A DNA stretch of 40,972 nt from an uncultured Spirochaetales bacterium (lineage in GTDB: Bacteria; Spirochaetota; Spirochaetia; Sphaerochaetales; Sphaerochaetaceae): contig CASDXQ010000009.1 of NCBI GenBank assembly GCA_949285145.1, forward strand, positions 1-40,972. Reading direction: 5' to 3'. The position numbers and the translations under genes were made by a program. A model generated the notes under the pieces. That model saw only the letters and a list, made by a program, of their open reading frames with translations, made no database searches and was not told where the DNA came from. This document shows, in pieces, positions 1 to 8,244 of the stretch. Numbering within the stretch: position 1 is the first letter of the stretch; each line of letters opens with the position of its first letter.

Positions 1-1
1 A

Positions 2-133
2 AGGAACAGAAGGATGCCATCAGCAAAGGATAAAGAAAAAGGAGCCTTCCATAAGGCAAGTGGAAGACATGTGCTTGTCATTGAAGCTGACAGGTCTGAG
101 GAGAATAAGAGATTCAGGAAAGAAAGTGCTTAA
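2..133 (+). CDS. C-terminal tail of an upstream gene (partial, unidentified)
   Basis: One frame is open from the left edge to a TAA at 131-133 (about 43 codons) and ends in a charged tail (...EADRSEENKRFRKESA). It may be the end of a gene that starts outside the window. A second plus-strand frame is also open, to a TAA at 159-161, and is more basic, so the true frame cannot be decided here. No family was recognised. It lies just upstream of the structured RNA that starts near 192. Confidence 0.3.
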   Translation, partial: RNRRMPSAKDKEKGAFHKASGRHVLVIEADRSEENKRFRKESA

Positions 134-191
134 CAGCAGAATAAGGATTTGGTAAGGAGAAAGATAGAACACAAAGAAAAAGCAATAAGGG

Positions 192-380
192 GGAGCTGAG
201 TGCCTCTCCCTGCTTTAAAAGGCAGAAGCCGATCGTCAATGTGTCCGTCGGGATGCCTGGCCGGCAGTTCCGGTGCTCTGGGTTGCAGCCTTAGTCCCAA
301 AGCCTGAAAATGGTGCACGGATATGGTGCAAGCCTATTCACCTGAAGCCTACAGGCTTGCCTGCGGGAGCACTCAGCTTA
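192..380 (+). ncRNA. ssrS: probable 6S RNA
   Basis: This gene-free stretch has the design of 6S RNA, which binds sigma70-RNA polymerase holoenzyme and mimics an open promoter. The ends are closed by a perfect 10-bp stem: agctgagtgc at 194-203 pairs with gcactcagct at 369-378. Inside is a long, mostly single-hairpin fold of about 185 nt, the usual size. The 3' half resembles the E. coli RNA in order and spacing: an AAGCCTgAAAA block near 298-308, a TTCACC block near 337-342, a small hairpin (aagcc/ggctt) in the 3' side of the central bubble, then a CCTGCGG block just before the closing stem. The 5' half also has an AGAAGCCGAT block corresponding to GAGCCGAT. It sits directly upstream of a flavin-reductase-like gene, which may be read from the same transcript. 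The call rests on pattern and remembered similarity; a covariance-model search would settle it. Confidence 0.68.
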
Positions 381-400
381 TCTGAAAGGAGATATGAATC

Positions 401-955
401 ATGAGAAAAGATTTCGGTGTGAAGACGTGGATGTATCCTCTTCCCGTACTTATTATCGGGACATATGATGAGGAAGGAAATGCAAATGCAATGAATGCGG
501 CCTGGGGCTGCATTTATAACGATGATCTTGTCGAGATATGCCTTAGTGCTGGTCACAAAACAACAAAGAACATAAAGGTGAGCAAGGCTTTCACTATCAG
601 TTTTGCCACGCGCAGGACTGCTGCCGCCTGTGACTATCTCGGTATTGAATCCGGCAACAGAGTTCCCGACAAGCTGTTCAGAGCCGGATTCACAACAACA
701 AAGAGTGCCTATGTAAATGCGCCTGTAATAAACGAACTTCCACTTACTATGGAATGTGAACTGGTTGAGATCAGAGGCGAGAACATCGTCGGGCGGATCA
801 GAAACGTGAGTGCGGATGACTCCATACTTGATGAAAACGGCTGTGTTGATTACAGAAAGCTTGACCCCATCACGTTCGATGCTGCGGCAAATCAGTATGT
901 TACCCTCGGTGATGTGGTTGCCAGCGCATTTGATGCGGGAAAGAAATTCAAATGA
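401..955 (+). CDS. flavin reductase-like (FMN-binding split-barrel) protein
   Basis: A 184-residue protein of the flavin reductase-like family. These are small FMN-binding split-barrel proteins, often supplying reduced flavin or serving as NAD(P)H:flavin oxidoreductases in anaerobes. The N-terminal part carries the family-like run 'PLPVLIIGTYDEEGNANAMNAAW', split here into its two halves: PLPVLIIGTY near residue 13 and NANAMNAAWG near residue 27. Further in are S.GHKTTKNI and KAFTISFATR, where FMN phosphate contacts usually lie. The length fits a complete single-domain protein. AAAGGAG at 384-390 lies about 10 bases before the ATG. It starts about 20 bases after the probable 6S RNA and is followed 90 bases later by mnmA. 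The substrate cannot be told from sequence. Confidence 0.8.
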   Translation: MRKDFGVKTWMYPLPVLIIGTYDEEGNANAMNAAWGCIYNDDLVEICLSAGHKTTKNIKVSKAFTISFATRRTAAACDYLGIESGNRVPDKLFRAGFTTTKSAYVNAPVINELPLTMECELVEIRGENIVGRIRNVSADDSILDENGCVDYRKLDPITFDAAANQYVTLGDVVASAFDAGKKFK

Positions 956-1044
956 GCCGGGAGTTTCCTGCAACAGGGGAAGTGCAGTATGTACTTCCCT
1001 ATTTTTTGTCTTTAAGCAAGAATATTGCTGAATAGGAGACTGAG

Positions 1045-2145
1045 GTGAAAGTACTTGTAGGACTGTCAGGCGGTATTGATTCATGTGTTACGGCATATCT
1101 TCTCAAGAAGGAAGGATATGATGTTGAAGGGGTCACCATGCTTATATGGAAAAAGGATTCTCCTTATCCTGCCCCTGTCAGCCCCAACAGCTGTTATTCA
1201 CCTGCCCGTGCTGAGGACAAGGTTCATATCGCCGAATTCTGCAGAAAACTTGGCATTCCGTATACCGTGCTGGATTGCTCAGATCTTTATGAGTCCACCG
1301 TTCTTGAAAACTTCAGAAGCGAATACATGTCGGCCCGTACCCCAAATCCATGTGTGTGGTGCAACGAGAAGATAAAGTTCGGTGCGCTTCTTGATTATGC
1401 AGGAGAGAAGGGAATTGAATTTGACAAATTCGCAACAGGGCATTATGCGCGTATAACATATAATGATGAGCTTTGCAGATGGGAACTCAGAAAGGCTGTT
1501 GATGAAAAGAAAGATCAGTCGTATTTTCTTTACCGTCTTTCCCAGAAGCAGCTGTCCACAACTCTCTTTCCACTGGGGGGCTATCTGAAAAGCCATGTCA
1601 GGGAGATTGATGTGAGAGAGCATTTCCATGAAGAAGGACAGGCTGAAAGCCAGGATTTTTATGGGGGAGATTACAGCGATCTTCTCAATGCGGAGGACAG
1701 CTGCGGCGATATCGTGAACACGGAGGGAAAAGTCCTCGGTCATCATAAGGGATTCTGGCATTACACAATAGGACAGCGCCGCGGACTTGGAATTGCCGCA
1801 CCTGAGCCCCTTTACGTTCTTTCCCTGGACAGTGTGAACAACAGGGTAGTTGTCGGATATGACAGGGAGACCGGACAATCTGATGTGTATGTTGACTCTG
1901 TGAACTGGACGAGCAGGGAGGATTTCACAGACGGCAAGACTTATCAGGTGAAGATAAGATCGGCAAGCCGTGGAGAGCCTGCTTACGTCAGGAAAACAGG
2001 AGAAAGCCGTTTTGAAGTGCATTTCATTTCTCCTGTCAAGGGAGTGACTGCAGGACAAAGCTGCGTCGTCTATGATGATGATCTCGTTGTTGCCGGCGGC
2101 ATTATAGAGTCTTCACCGTTGGACAAAGCCATAATGGCATGGTAA
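1045..2145 (+). CDS. mnmA: tRNA U34 2-thiouridylase MnmA
   Basis: MnmA adenylates and thiolates U34 of tRNA-Lys, -Glu and -Gln. The 366-residue protein starts at GTG, preceded by TAGGAGA at 1034-1040. The N-terminal PP-loop is GLSGGIDSCV (residues 7-16). The catalytic-loop motif is TPNPCVWCN with Cys103 and Cys106, followed by KFATGHYARI. The C-terminal half has HYTIGQRRGLGI and the usual beta-barrel. Two points differ from the E. coli-type enzyme. The loop is CxxC rather than DxxC. The second conserved cysteine (Cys199 of E. coli, in ...GICFI) aligns with Tyr206 in ESQDFYGGDY. The cysteine-rich loop suggests a cluster-type or otherwise altered sulfur-transfer site. It probably forms an operon with nagB, 37 bases downstream. 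Confidence 0.93.
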   Translation: MKVLVGLSGGIDSCVTAYLLKKEGYDVEGVTMLIWKKDSPYPAPVSPNSCYSPARAEDKVHIAEFCRKLGIPYTVLDCSDLYESTVLENFRSEYMSARTPNPCVWCNEKIKFGALLDYAGEKGIEFDKFATGHYARITYNDELCRWELRKAVDEKKDQSYFLYRLSQKQLSTTLFPLGGYLKSHVREIDVREHFHEEGQAESQDFYGGDYSDLLNAEDSCGDIVNTEGKVLGHHKGFWHYTIGQRRGLGIAAPEPLYVLSLDSVNNRVVVGYDRETGQSDVYVDSVNWTSREDFTDGKTYQVKIRSASRGEPAYVRKTGESRFEVHFISPVKGVTAGQSCVVYDDDLVVAGGIIESSPLDKAIMAW

Positions 2146-2182
2146 GCTTATGAAAAGTAAATAAAACTTCAGGAGGTTTTTC

Positions 2183-2992
2183 ATGCGTGTTATCATTCAG
2201 AATGATTATGATAATCTGTCAAAATGGGCTGCAAGATATATTGCAAGGACGATAAAGGATTTTCAGAAGGAAAATGACCGTCCGTTCATTCTTGGACTTC
2301 CTACCGGTTCTTCTCCGATCGGGACATACAAGGAGCTTATCCGCCTCAACAAGGAAGGATATATCTCATTCAGGAATGTAATTACATTCAATATGGATGA
2401 ATATGTCGGTCTGCCGAAAGAACATCCGGAAAGCTACTGGTCATTCATGCACAGAAATTTCTTCGATCATATCGATATCCCGAAGGAAAACATAAACATA
2501 CTCAATGGCAATGCTCCTGATCTCAGGGCGGAATGCGAGCGCTATGAAGCAAAGATCGCTTCTGTGGGCGGAATTGATCTCTTCCTGGGAGGAATCGGTG
2601 CTGACGGACACATTGCATTCAATGAACCGTTCAGCTCTCTTGCTTCAAGAACAAGACAGAAGACTCTCACTTATGATACAAAGGTCATGAATTCACGTTT
2701 CTTCAATAATGATGTCAACGCTGTTCCCAGCACAGCACTCACTGTAGGTGTTCAGACTGTTACTGACAGCAAAGAGGTCATAATTCTTGTAAACGGACAC
2801 AACAAGGCAAGAGCACTGCAGGCAACTGTCGAAGGTTCTGTCTCGCAGTACTGGACATGCTCGGCTCTTCAGATGCACCCGAAGGCAATCATTGTATGCG
2901 ACGAGCCTGCATGCGGCGAACTCAAGGTGGACACATACAAGTATTTCAAGGATATTGAAAGCAGTCACCTTGACGTTGATTCAATCCTCTGA
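2183..2992 (+). CDS. nagB: glucosamine-6-phosphate deaminase
   Basis: NagB converts glucosamine-6-phosphate to fructose-6-phosphate and ammonia, feeding amino sugars into glycolysis. The 269-residue protein has the full family pattern: [12 protein letters not shown] near residue 38, FNMDEYVGL with Asp72, [14 protein letters not shown] with Asp141, His143 and Glu148, and TVGVQT near residue 194. These catalytic residues fall at the same numbers as in the E. coli enzyme, and the length matches. AGGAGG at 2171-2176 gives a firm start. It follows mnmA at 37 bases and ends before a strong terminator. Amino-sugar use agrees with the probable glycosaminoglycan-type locus at the right end, though the two are 32 kb apart. 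Confidence 0.96.
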   Translation: MRVIIQNDYDNLSKWAARYIARTIKDFQKENDRPFILGLPTGSSPIGTYKELIRLNKEGYISFRNVITFNMDEYVGLPKEHPESYWSFMHRNFFDHIDIPKENINILNGNAPDLRAECERYEAKIASVGGIDLFLGGIGADGHIAFNEPFSSLASRTRQKTLTYDTKVMNSRFFNNDVNAVPSTALTVGVQTVTDSKEVIILVNGHNKARALQATVEGSVSQYWTCSALQMHPKAIIVCDEPACGELKVDTYKYFKDIESSHLDVDSIL

Positions 2993-3018
2993 TTGCTTTT
3001 GCTGATCCGGTATAGATG

Positions 3019-3058
3019 AAAATGTCTGCGGCTTTGTATCTTCCGCAGACATTTTTTT
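3019..3058 (+). terminator. intrinsic terminator after nagB
   Basis: AATGTCTGCGG at 3021-3031 pairs perfectly with CCGCAGACATT at 3043-3053, with an 11-base loop. Seven T follow at 3052-3058, and the A run before the 5' arm gives a U tract in the other direction too. It sits between convergent genes and could stop both. Confidence 0.92.
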
Positions 3059-3111
3059 CATTGAGTCGCCCCGGTCAGGAGAAATCCTTCTTCTGGATGA
3101 AGTGCTGCAAT

Positions 3112-4212
3112 TCAGATCCTGATCAGCTCATACTCCCTTGAACCGAGCCCGATTGACTGGGCATATTCAAGTCCCTGTTTCCATGAAGTATCAGGATGGA
3201 TATCGTGGAAATGGTCTCCTGTATGTTCGTGTGCCTCGTCAAGCATTGTGTTATGATTCACAGGCATCGCATTTACCGCATCAGCACATGCTTGATCAAG
3301 TGCCACCGGGTCAAAGGATGCAAACATTCCGACATTAGGGGTTATCGGTGCGTCATTCTCGTTATGGCAGTCGCAGTTCGGCGAGATATCAACAGCTATG
3401 GCAATATGGAAACAGGGACGGTTCTGCATGACAGCTTTCGCATATTCCATCATCTTGCAGTTCAAAATCTCATTGCTGTTGCTGATTCCTTCGCTGATTG
3501 CATCAACCGGACAGACGCCTATGCATCGTCCGCATCCTACGCATTTTTCAAGATCAATATGACACTTCCCGTCTTTGAAAGAAGGGGCTCCATGGGCACA
3601 AATCTTCTCACAGCGGTGACAGCCGATGCATCTGCTGCCGTCGGCAACAGGCTTGCCCTGGGAGTGCATGTCCATCTTGCCTGCTCTGGAACCGCAGCCC
3701 ATTCCTATATTTTTGAGCGCTCCTCCGAATCCGGTTGCCTCATGTCCTTTGAAGTGGGTGAGGCTTATGAAAATGTCGGCATCCATCACCGCACGTCCGA
3801 TATGGGCTTTCTTTACATAATTGCCGTCAACATCCACATCAACTTCGTCAGTTCCCTTCAGACCGTCTGCGATGATGATCTGACATCCGGTGGATATCGG
3901 GTTGAAACCGTTGAGATTCGCACTGTCAAGATGATCAAGCGCATTCTTCCTGCCGCCGACATAGAGCGTGTTGCAGTCTGTCAGAAAAGGCTTTCCTCCG
4001 AGTTTCCTGACTTCATCCGCAACGCATTTGGCCCAGTTCGGACGAAGGAATGCGAGATTTCCCGGTTCTCCGAAATGCATTTTTATCGCTGCATACTGGT
4101 TTTTGAAATCTATGCCGGAGATCCCTGCTTTTTCCATGAGCCGGGTCAGTTTGTCGATAAGTGAGTTGTTGAAACCTGTCCGCAGATCAGAATAGTAAAC
4201 TTTGCTTTTCAT
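3112..4212 (-). CDS. DUF362 protein with two [4Fe-4S] ferredoxin motifs
   Basis: A 366-residue protein of the DUF362 family, cytoplasmic iron-sulfur proteins without an agreed function. Two CxxCxxCxxxCP/A-type motifs lie near residues 195-205 (CIGCHRCEKIC) and 224-234 (CVGCGRCIGVCP), each fit for a [4Fe-4S] cluster. A His/Asp-rich tail (HEHTGDHFHDIH) follows. The ATG at 4212 is preferred: AGGAGG at 4221-4226 is 8 bases from it, but only 2 bases from the ATG at 4218 that overlaps the previous stop. It is the last gene of a minus-strand trio with the phosphodiesterase and the RNA methyltransferase. It probably carries electrons or assembles a redox centre, but its partner is not visible here. 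Confidence 0.85.
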   Translation of the reverse strand: MKSKVYYSDLRTGFNNSLIDKLTRLMEKAGISGIDFKNQYAAIKMHFGEPGNLAFLRPNWAKCVADEVRKLGGKPFLTDCNTLYVGGRKNALDHLDSANLNGFNPISTGCQIIIADGLKGTDEVDVDVDGNYVKKAHIGRAVMDADIFISLTHFKGHEATGFGGALKNIGMGCGSRAGKMDMHSQGKPVADGSRCIGCHRCEKICAHGAPSFKDGKCHIDLEKCVGCGRCIGVCPVDAISEGISNSNEILNCKMMEYAKAVMQNRPCFHIAIAVDISPNCDCHNENDAPITPNVGMFASFDPVALDQACADAVNAMPVNHNTMLDEAHEHTGDHFHDIHPDTSWKQGLEYAQSIGLGSREYELIRI

Positions 4213-4214
4213 TT

Positions 4215-5039
4215 TCATTTCCTCCTGTGCTGATTTCTCAATCCCATATCCTCAGCAACTTTGATTACAAGAGCAGGATCATCAGTCATGACAGAATCCA
4301 CTCCCATGCTGAAAAGTTCCCTCATCTCGGCTTCCTCGTTTATTGTCCAGACCATCACAATGGCACCCCGGTCATGCATCTGACTGACGAAATCAGGGGT
4401 CACGATTTCAATGAATGAGGCACGCCGTGGAATCTGGAATATGATCTTTCTTTTAAAACAGGATGGCAGAGTATGGGTTTTCTGCCTGAAAAGAAGCGGG
4501 ATGACTTCCGCCGTGGTGATGCTTGTGAGAAACTCTGGAGCGGATTTTCTCAGGCGCTTGAGATTGGAAAGATGGAATGAAGCGCCGACAATGCGGTGCA
4601 CCGCATCATGTCTTCTTATCACCCTGATGAATTCATCGACTATTTGCGGATATTTTGTTTTCAGATCTATGTTGAAGCGTTCATCCGGACATTCCTCAAG
4701 TGCTTCATCCAATGTGCATATCCTCACGCCTTTGCCCCTGAATGGGAAAGTCCTGCCGCCGTCAGAGGTGAAAGTGTACCCCGCATCGTAATTTCTCAGC
4801 TCCGCCAGTGTGTGATCCTCGATTTTTCCTCTTCCGTCTGTATTGCGTTCGAGAGTCGGATCATGCCAGATGACAAGCTGGCCGTCTTTTGTGATATGAA
4901 TATCTGTCTCAATGACATCAATATCCATTTCCACTGCAGATTTGAAGGCCGGGAGTGTGTTTTCAGGAAAATGCCTGCTGTCTCCCCTGTGCGCGATAAC
5001 ACGGGGCACAGGATTGAGAAAATCAGTGAATTTAATCAT
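4215..5039 (-). CDS. glycerophosphodiester phosphodiesterase family protein
   Basis: GDPD enzymes split glycerophosphodiesters into glycerol-3-phosphate and an alcohol. The 274-residue protein has the catalytic set AHRGD (His17, Arg18), PENTLPAF, Glu44 and Asp46 in VIETDIH, and WHDP (His59, Asp60). IDLKTK follows near residue 134, and the C-terminal VWTIN...GVDSVMTDDP closes the TIM barrel. No signal peptide is seen, so it is likely cytoplasmic. Its start overlaps the end of the RNA methyltransferase gene by 8 bases, implying translational coupling; AAGGA lies about 7 bases before the ATG. Its product, glycerol-3-phosphate, is the compound handled by the GpsA-like enzyme at 19.4-20.4 kb. Confidence 0.92.
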   Translation of the reverse strand: MIKFTDFLNPVPRVIAHRGDSRHFPENTLPAFKSAVEMDIDVIETDIHITKDGQLVIWHDPTLERNTDGRGKIEDHTLAELRNYDAGYTFTSDGGRTFPFRGKGVRICTLDEALEECPDERFNIDLKTKYPQIVDEFIRVIRRHDAVHRIVGASFHLSNLKRLRKSAPEFLTSITTAEVIPLLFRQKTHTLPSCFKRKIIFQIPRRASFIEIVTPDFVSQMHDRGAIVMVWTINEEAEMRELFSMGVDSVMTDDPALVIKVAEDMGLRNQHRRK

Positions 5040-5775
5040 TTTTCATTCCTTCTTTGTGGATTTTTATGTTTTCTATTTTAGCAAAAAGCTTATCGAATCT
5101 CTGCATTTCTCTTTCACTCAGTGCGGCACGTTCAAGAAGATCCTTGAGGAAATTCTCCATCCATTTCCGTTCTTCATCCCATTTGTAGTATCCGATTGCG
5201 CTCAGATGTCCTGATGCTTCCTCAACGGCTTTCAAAACCCGTTCGTGGGTGACCGCCGTCATTCCCTGCGGGTATATCTGGGCCTGCGTGAACAGCGTAT
5301 ATGCGATTATCTGCACGGCCTGTGAAAGATTGAGAGAAGGGAATGCATCGCTTGTCGGTATGGTGACAATCGCAGAACATGACATGACCTCATCATCTGT
5401 GAGTCCGTCCGATTCGCGTCCGAATACGATTGAGACCTTGCCATCCGGAAGTGAGTTTATGTGTGAGGCAAGTTGCTGCGGCGAAAAGGACGAAAGCTTG
5501 CGGTATTTTCCCCTCCGTCTGGTAGCTCCGACTGCAAGTATGCTGTCTCTTATTGCCTCTTCCAGTGTGTCCGCTCGTTTCGCATTCTCATAGAGATCCG
5601 AGGCATGCAGGGCAAGCGTTCTTACTCTGTTTTCATCATAATTTCTTTTGGTGACAAGTGTTAGATTGGTAAGCCCCATTGTCTTCATCGCCCTGCAGAC
5701 AGAACCGATGTTGGCACCGTCCTGTGTATCCACAAGCACGATCTCAATTCTGTTTAAAAAATCTTTGTTTTCCAT
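5032..5775 (-). CDS. SPOUT-family RNA 2'-O-methyltransferase (TrmJ-like)
   Basis: A SpoU/TrmH-superfamily methyltransferase, closest to TrmJ, which 2'-O-methylates position 32 of tRNA. The three SPOUT motifs are present: NIGSVCRAMKTMG near residue 23, VFGRESDGLT near residue 118, and IPTSDAFPSLNLSQAVQ near residue 140, the last forming the AdoMet-binding knot. The length (247 residues) fits TrmJ. A longer TTG start at 5805 is possible, but the ATG at 5775 is favoured because a TTGTAA-17-TATCAT promoter places the transcript start within about 4 bases of it. No Shine-Dalgarno is visible, so the mRNA looks almost leaderless. It heads the trio with the GDPD and DUF362 genes. Confidence 0.88.
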   Translation of the reverse strand: MENKDFLNRIEIVLVDTQDGANIGSVCRAMKTMGLTNLTLVTKRNYDENRVRTLALHASDLYENAKRADTLEEAIRDSILAVGATRRRGKYRKLSSFSPQQLASHINSLPDGKVSIVFGRESDGLTDDEVMSCSAIVTIPTSDAFPSLNLSQAVQIIAYTLFTQAQIYPQGMTAVTHERVLKAVEEASGHLSAIGYYKWDEERKWMENFLKDLLERAALSEREMQRFDKLFAKIENIKIHKEGMKND

Positions 5776-5785
5776 AACAGAGTGA

Positions 5786-5814
5786 ATGATATTATTGATC
5801 GCCAAAGTTTACAA
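5786..5814 (-). promoter_or_regulatory. promoter of the TrmJ-like operon (near-leaderless)
   Basis: TTGTAA (5814-5809) and TATCAT (5791-5786) are separated by 17 bases on the minus strand. The expected start of transcription is near 5779, about 4 bases before the ATG at 5775. Confidence 0.55.
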
Positions 5815-5975
5815 TTCTTTAATGAATGTGATATGGAAAACCGGCCGCAGTTCATTCTGCCATTGGCTGTGCTGCAGATCAGATGATGTCATGAATGATG
5901 CTGTCATCAAACCAGGTGCAGCAGAGGCTGGCTCTCATTTCATGTTTTTCTTTTGTACTGAAATCTGCTGACCAC

Positions 5976-6005
5976 TTGAGTTAAGAATGCAAAGTGTTTT
6001 ATTCT
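5976..6005 (+). promoter_or_regulatory. promoter of the AI-2E-family gene (near-leaderless)
   Basis: TTGAGT (5976-5981) and TATTCT (6000-6005) are spaced by 18 bases. Transcription would start near 6012, about 3 bases before the ATG at 6015. The promoter diverges from that of the TrmJ-like operon. The roughly 160 bases between them hold no gene I can support. Confidence 0.5.
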
Positions 6006-6014
6006 GAATTTCGT

Positions 6015-7226
6015 ATGAAAGAGGTGAACGCAGCACATCAGTACAGCAGGCAGATAAGGAATGCTCTTGTTTTTGCAGCCCTTGTCCTGTTTCTTTTTGT
6101 CATAAAAGCGGCAAGTGAGGTTACTCTGCCGGTTGCTCTTGCACTTTTCATTTTCGCATTTGTAAATCCACTGATGGATCGCTTGTCACGTCTCAAGGTG
6201 CCGAACATAATTTCGCTTGTACTGTGCATGGCGCTTATTGTCGTGATTTTCTTCGGCTTTATATATATCCTCTTCCTGATGGTCAACATGATCCTGGAGC
6301 GGATGCCGTATTATGCACAGCGTGTTGTATCTCTTGACCGGAATTTCTCGCTTTACATGATCGAGTATTTCCCTGAACTCGGGAATGATTTTTCAGTTCT
6401 TTCAATGATAGATGTCGACTGGTATGGCCTTGCGATGAGTTCCCTGACAAGCTTTTCATCCCAGATCATCTCCGTGTTTTCAGATGCGATGCTTATCTTT
6501 GTGATTGTGCTTTTCCTCCTGCTGGAGCGCACGACTTTCATGCCGAAGATAACATTCGCCCTGCCGCGGGACAAAAGCCAGAAATTCGCATCTACCATGG
6601 GACGCATCAACAGGCAGATGACCAAGTATCTCATGCTCAAGGCAGTGATCAGCCTTCTCACCGGTTTTCTGTATTACCTTACGGCAATAGTCACCGGTCT
6701 TGATTTCGCCCTTGTCTGGGGTGTGCTTGCGACGCTGCTGAATTTCATTCCGACAATAGGATCGATCATAGTCACCGTGCTCACTATACTGATGTCGGTC
6801 ATCCAGTTTGCTCCCACCGAATGGGTGAATATAATTTACGTAGTCGTTCTGACAATTTCCATCGAAATGATACTCGGAAACATAATTGACCCGCGTCTTC
6901 AGGGTGTTCAGCTTAATATGTCACCGCTGATGATCCTCATCTCACTTTCTGTGTGGGGGTATATCTGGGGACTTCCCGGCATGTTCCTTGCTGTTCCGAT
7001 CATGAGCATAATACAGATTGTCTGTGCGATAACTCCTTCGCTCAAGCCGGTGGCAGTGCTTCTCTCATCCGGTAAAAGCTATATACGTGAGTACAAGATA
7101 CAGGAGAAGGGAAGACGCAGCCTGAAAAAGAAGATACAGGATGAGAATGCTCCGGATGTCAATCTGCGAGGAGACATAATCCTGCCGGAAGGCGAGAACA
7201 GAAAGAAAGACGATGACGGCATGTAA
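6015..7226 (+). CDS. AI-2E transporter family (YdiK/PerM-type) membrane protein
   Basis: A 403-residue integral inner-membrane protein of the AI-2E/PerM family. Its members export varied substrates, and autoinducer-2 transport is not general. The hydrophobic pattern fits: a pair of membrane helices near residues 17-60, another near 65-90, a polar middle segment, then a cluster of helices from about 210 to 345. The family region ALVWGVLATLLNFIPTIGS is present near residue 230, followed by a charged tail. A GTG at 5994 would add 7 residues. The ATG at 6015 is preferred because of the promoter spacing and the absence of a ribosome-binding site at either. It is followed by the Mrp-type ATPase gene. 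Confidence 0.85.
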   Translation: MKEVNAAHQYSRQIRNALVFAALVLFLFVIKAASEVTLPVALALFIFAFVNPLMDRLSRLKVPNIISLVLCMALIVVIFFGFIYILFLMVNMILERMPYYAQRVVSLDRNFSLYMIEYFPELGNDFSVLSMIDVDWYGLAMSSLTSFSSQIISVFSDAMLIFVIVLFLLLERTTFMPKITFALPRDKSQKFASTMGRINRQMTKYLMLKAVISLLTGFLYYLTAIVTGLDFALVWGVLATLLNFIPTIGSIIVTVLTILMSVIQFAPTEWVNIIYVVVLTISIEMILGNIIDPRLQGVQLNMSPLMILISLSVWGYIWGLPGMFLAVPIMSIIQIVCAITPSLKPVAVLLSSGKSYIREYKIQEKGRRSLKKKIQDENAPDVNLRGDIILPEGENRKKDDDGM

Positions 7227-7311
7227 TTTTCCCTGCCATTGACAGATGCCCGGTCTGAAATCCTTGCTTTTTCTCTTTCTTGGAAGTATGTTAGGTTCAC
7301 AAGGAGAGATT

Positions 7312-8244
7312 ATGGCTGATTCACAAGTCAAAGATGAATGGGATCTTCAGACAGAGAAGATTCAGGACAGAATGGATAAGATCGGACGCAAGATCCTTAT
7401 CATGTCCGGTAAAGGCGGGGTTGGAAAGACAACCATAACAGTCAATCTTGCGAATGCCCTTGTTGATATGGGCTGTACTGTCGGTATACTCGACACTGAT
7501 ATAACGGGGCCGAATGTGGCAAAGATGCTGGGCTGTGAAGACGGAGTTCTGGGATCCCCGGACGGTACGACACTTTATCCTGTCGAGCCCAGAGAGGGAC
7601 TTAAAGTTGTCTCTCTTGCATTCGCAATTCAGGATCCGGATGCTCCCATCATATGGAGAGGCAGCCTCAAGAATACTGCAATCAGGCAGTTTCTTGCCGA
7701 TGTGGAGTGGGGAACGCTTGACTATCTGCTGATTGATTCGCCTCCCGGAACGGGCGATGAGCAGCTTACTGTATGTCAGTCGATTCATTCTCTTACCGGA
7801 ACTGTCATCGTTACCACTCCGCAGCCTGTGGCTGTGCTTGATGCAAGGCGTTCAGTCGGCTTCTCTCGTAAACTCGGATGTGCGATCATAGGTGTCATTG
7901 AAAATATGTCCGGACTCAGGTGTCCTGAATGCGGAACTGAAATCCCGATATTCGGTACAGGCGGCGGACAGAAAATGTGTCAGGAGATGCATGTCCCCTT
8001 CCTCGGACGGGTTCCGATGGAGATAGATCTCAGGGAAGCAGAGGACAGCGGGGTTGACTTCATGAAAAACGGTGCAAGTCATCCTTCCCGCGAGGCCCTG
8101 ATGGAAATCTGCCGGCAGATCAATTCCGGTACGGCATGTTCAACATCAAGGGACACTTCGTTTCTCGGAACTCCGCAGTGTTCGCCTTCGGCCTGCGCCT
8201 CATGTACAAGCAACTGTGCTTCAAGGAACAAAAATGCAAAATAA
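7312..8244 (+). CDS. Mrp/NBP35-type Fe-S cluster carrier ATPase
   Basis: A 310-residue MinD-like P-loop ATPase of the Mrp/ApbC group, which carries [4Fe-4S] clusters to apoproteins. The deviant Walker A is SGKGGVGKTT (residues 32-41), followed by DTDITGPN near 63 and DSPPGTGDEQ near 142. The bridging cluster cysteines are Cys204 and Cys207 in CPECG. The N-terminal DUF59 domain of longer Mrp proteins is absent. After the ATPase fold there is a roughly 35-residue Ser/Cys-rich tail with five cysteines, which could bind a second metal or cluster. An upstream in-frame ATG at 7246 lacks a ribosome-binding site, while AAGGAGAG at 7301-7308 points to the ATG at 7312. It overlaps the NUDIX gene by 11 bases. 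Confidence 0.92.
   Translation: MADSQVKDEWDLQTEKIQDRMDKIGRKILIMSGKGGVGKTTITVNLANALVDMGCTVGILDTDITGPNVAKMLGCEDGVLGSPDGTTLYPVEPREGLKVVSLAFAIQDPDAPIIWRGSLKNTAIRQFLADVEWGTLDYLLIDSPPGTGDEQLTVCQSIHSLTGTVIVTTPQPVAVLDARRSVGFSRKLGCAIIGVIENMSGLRCPECGTEIPIFGTGGGQKMCQEMHVPFLGRVPMEIDLREAEDSGVDFMKNGASHPSREALMEICRQINSGTACSTSRDTSFLGTPQCSPSACASCTSNCASRNKNAK

Noticed and set aside
130-318. 62-codon minus-strand open frame near the left end
   Set aside because: It overlaps the probable 6S RNA on the other strand, has no ribosome-binding site and its sequence is Arg/Pro-rich like an antisense reading of a structured RNA.
192-380. Riboswitch (cobalamin, lysine), SRP, RNase P or tmRNA
   Set aside because: None of their key conserved blocks is present (B12 box, GGAAGG SRP loop, GAGGAAAGUC, tRNA-like tmRNA end), while the ordered blocks match 6S RNA.
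3196-4164. 322-codon plus-strand open frame opposite the DUF362 gene
   Set aside because: It is antisense to a gene with two clear ferredoxin motifs, and its own translation is Cys/His-rich without any family pattern or start signal.
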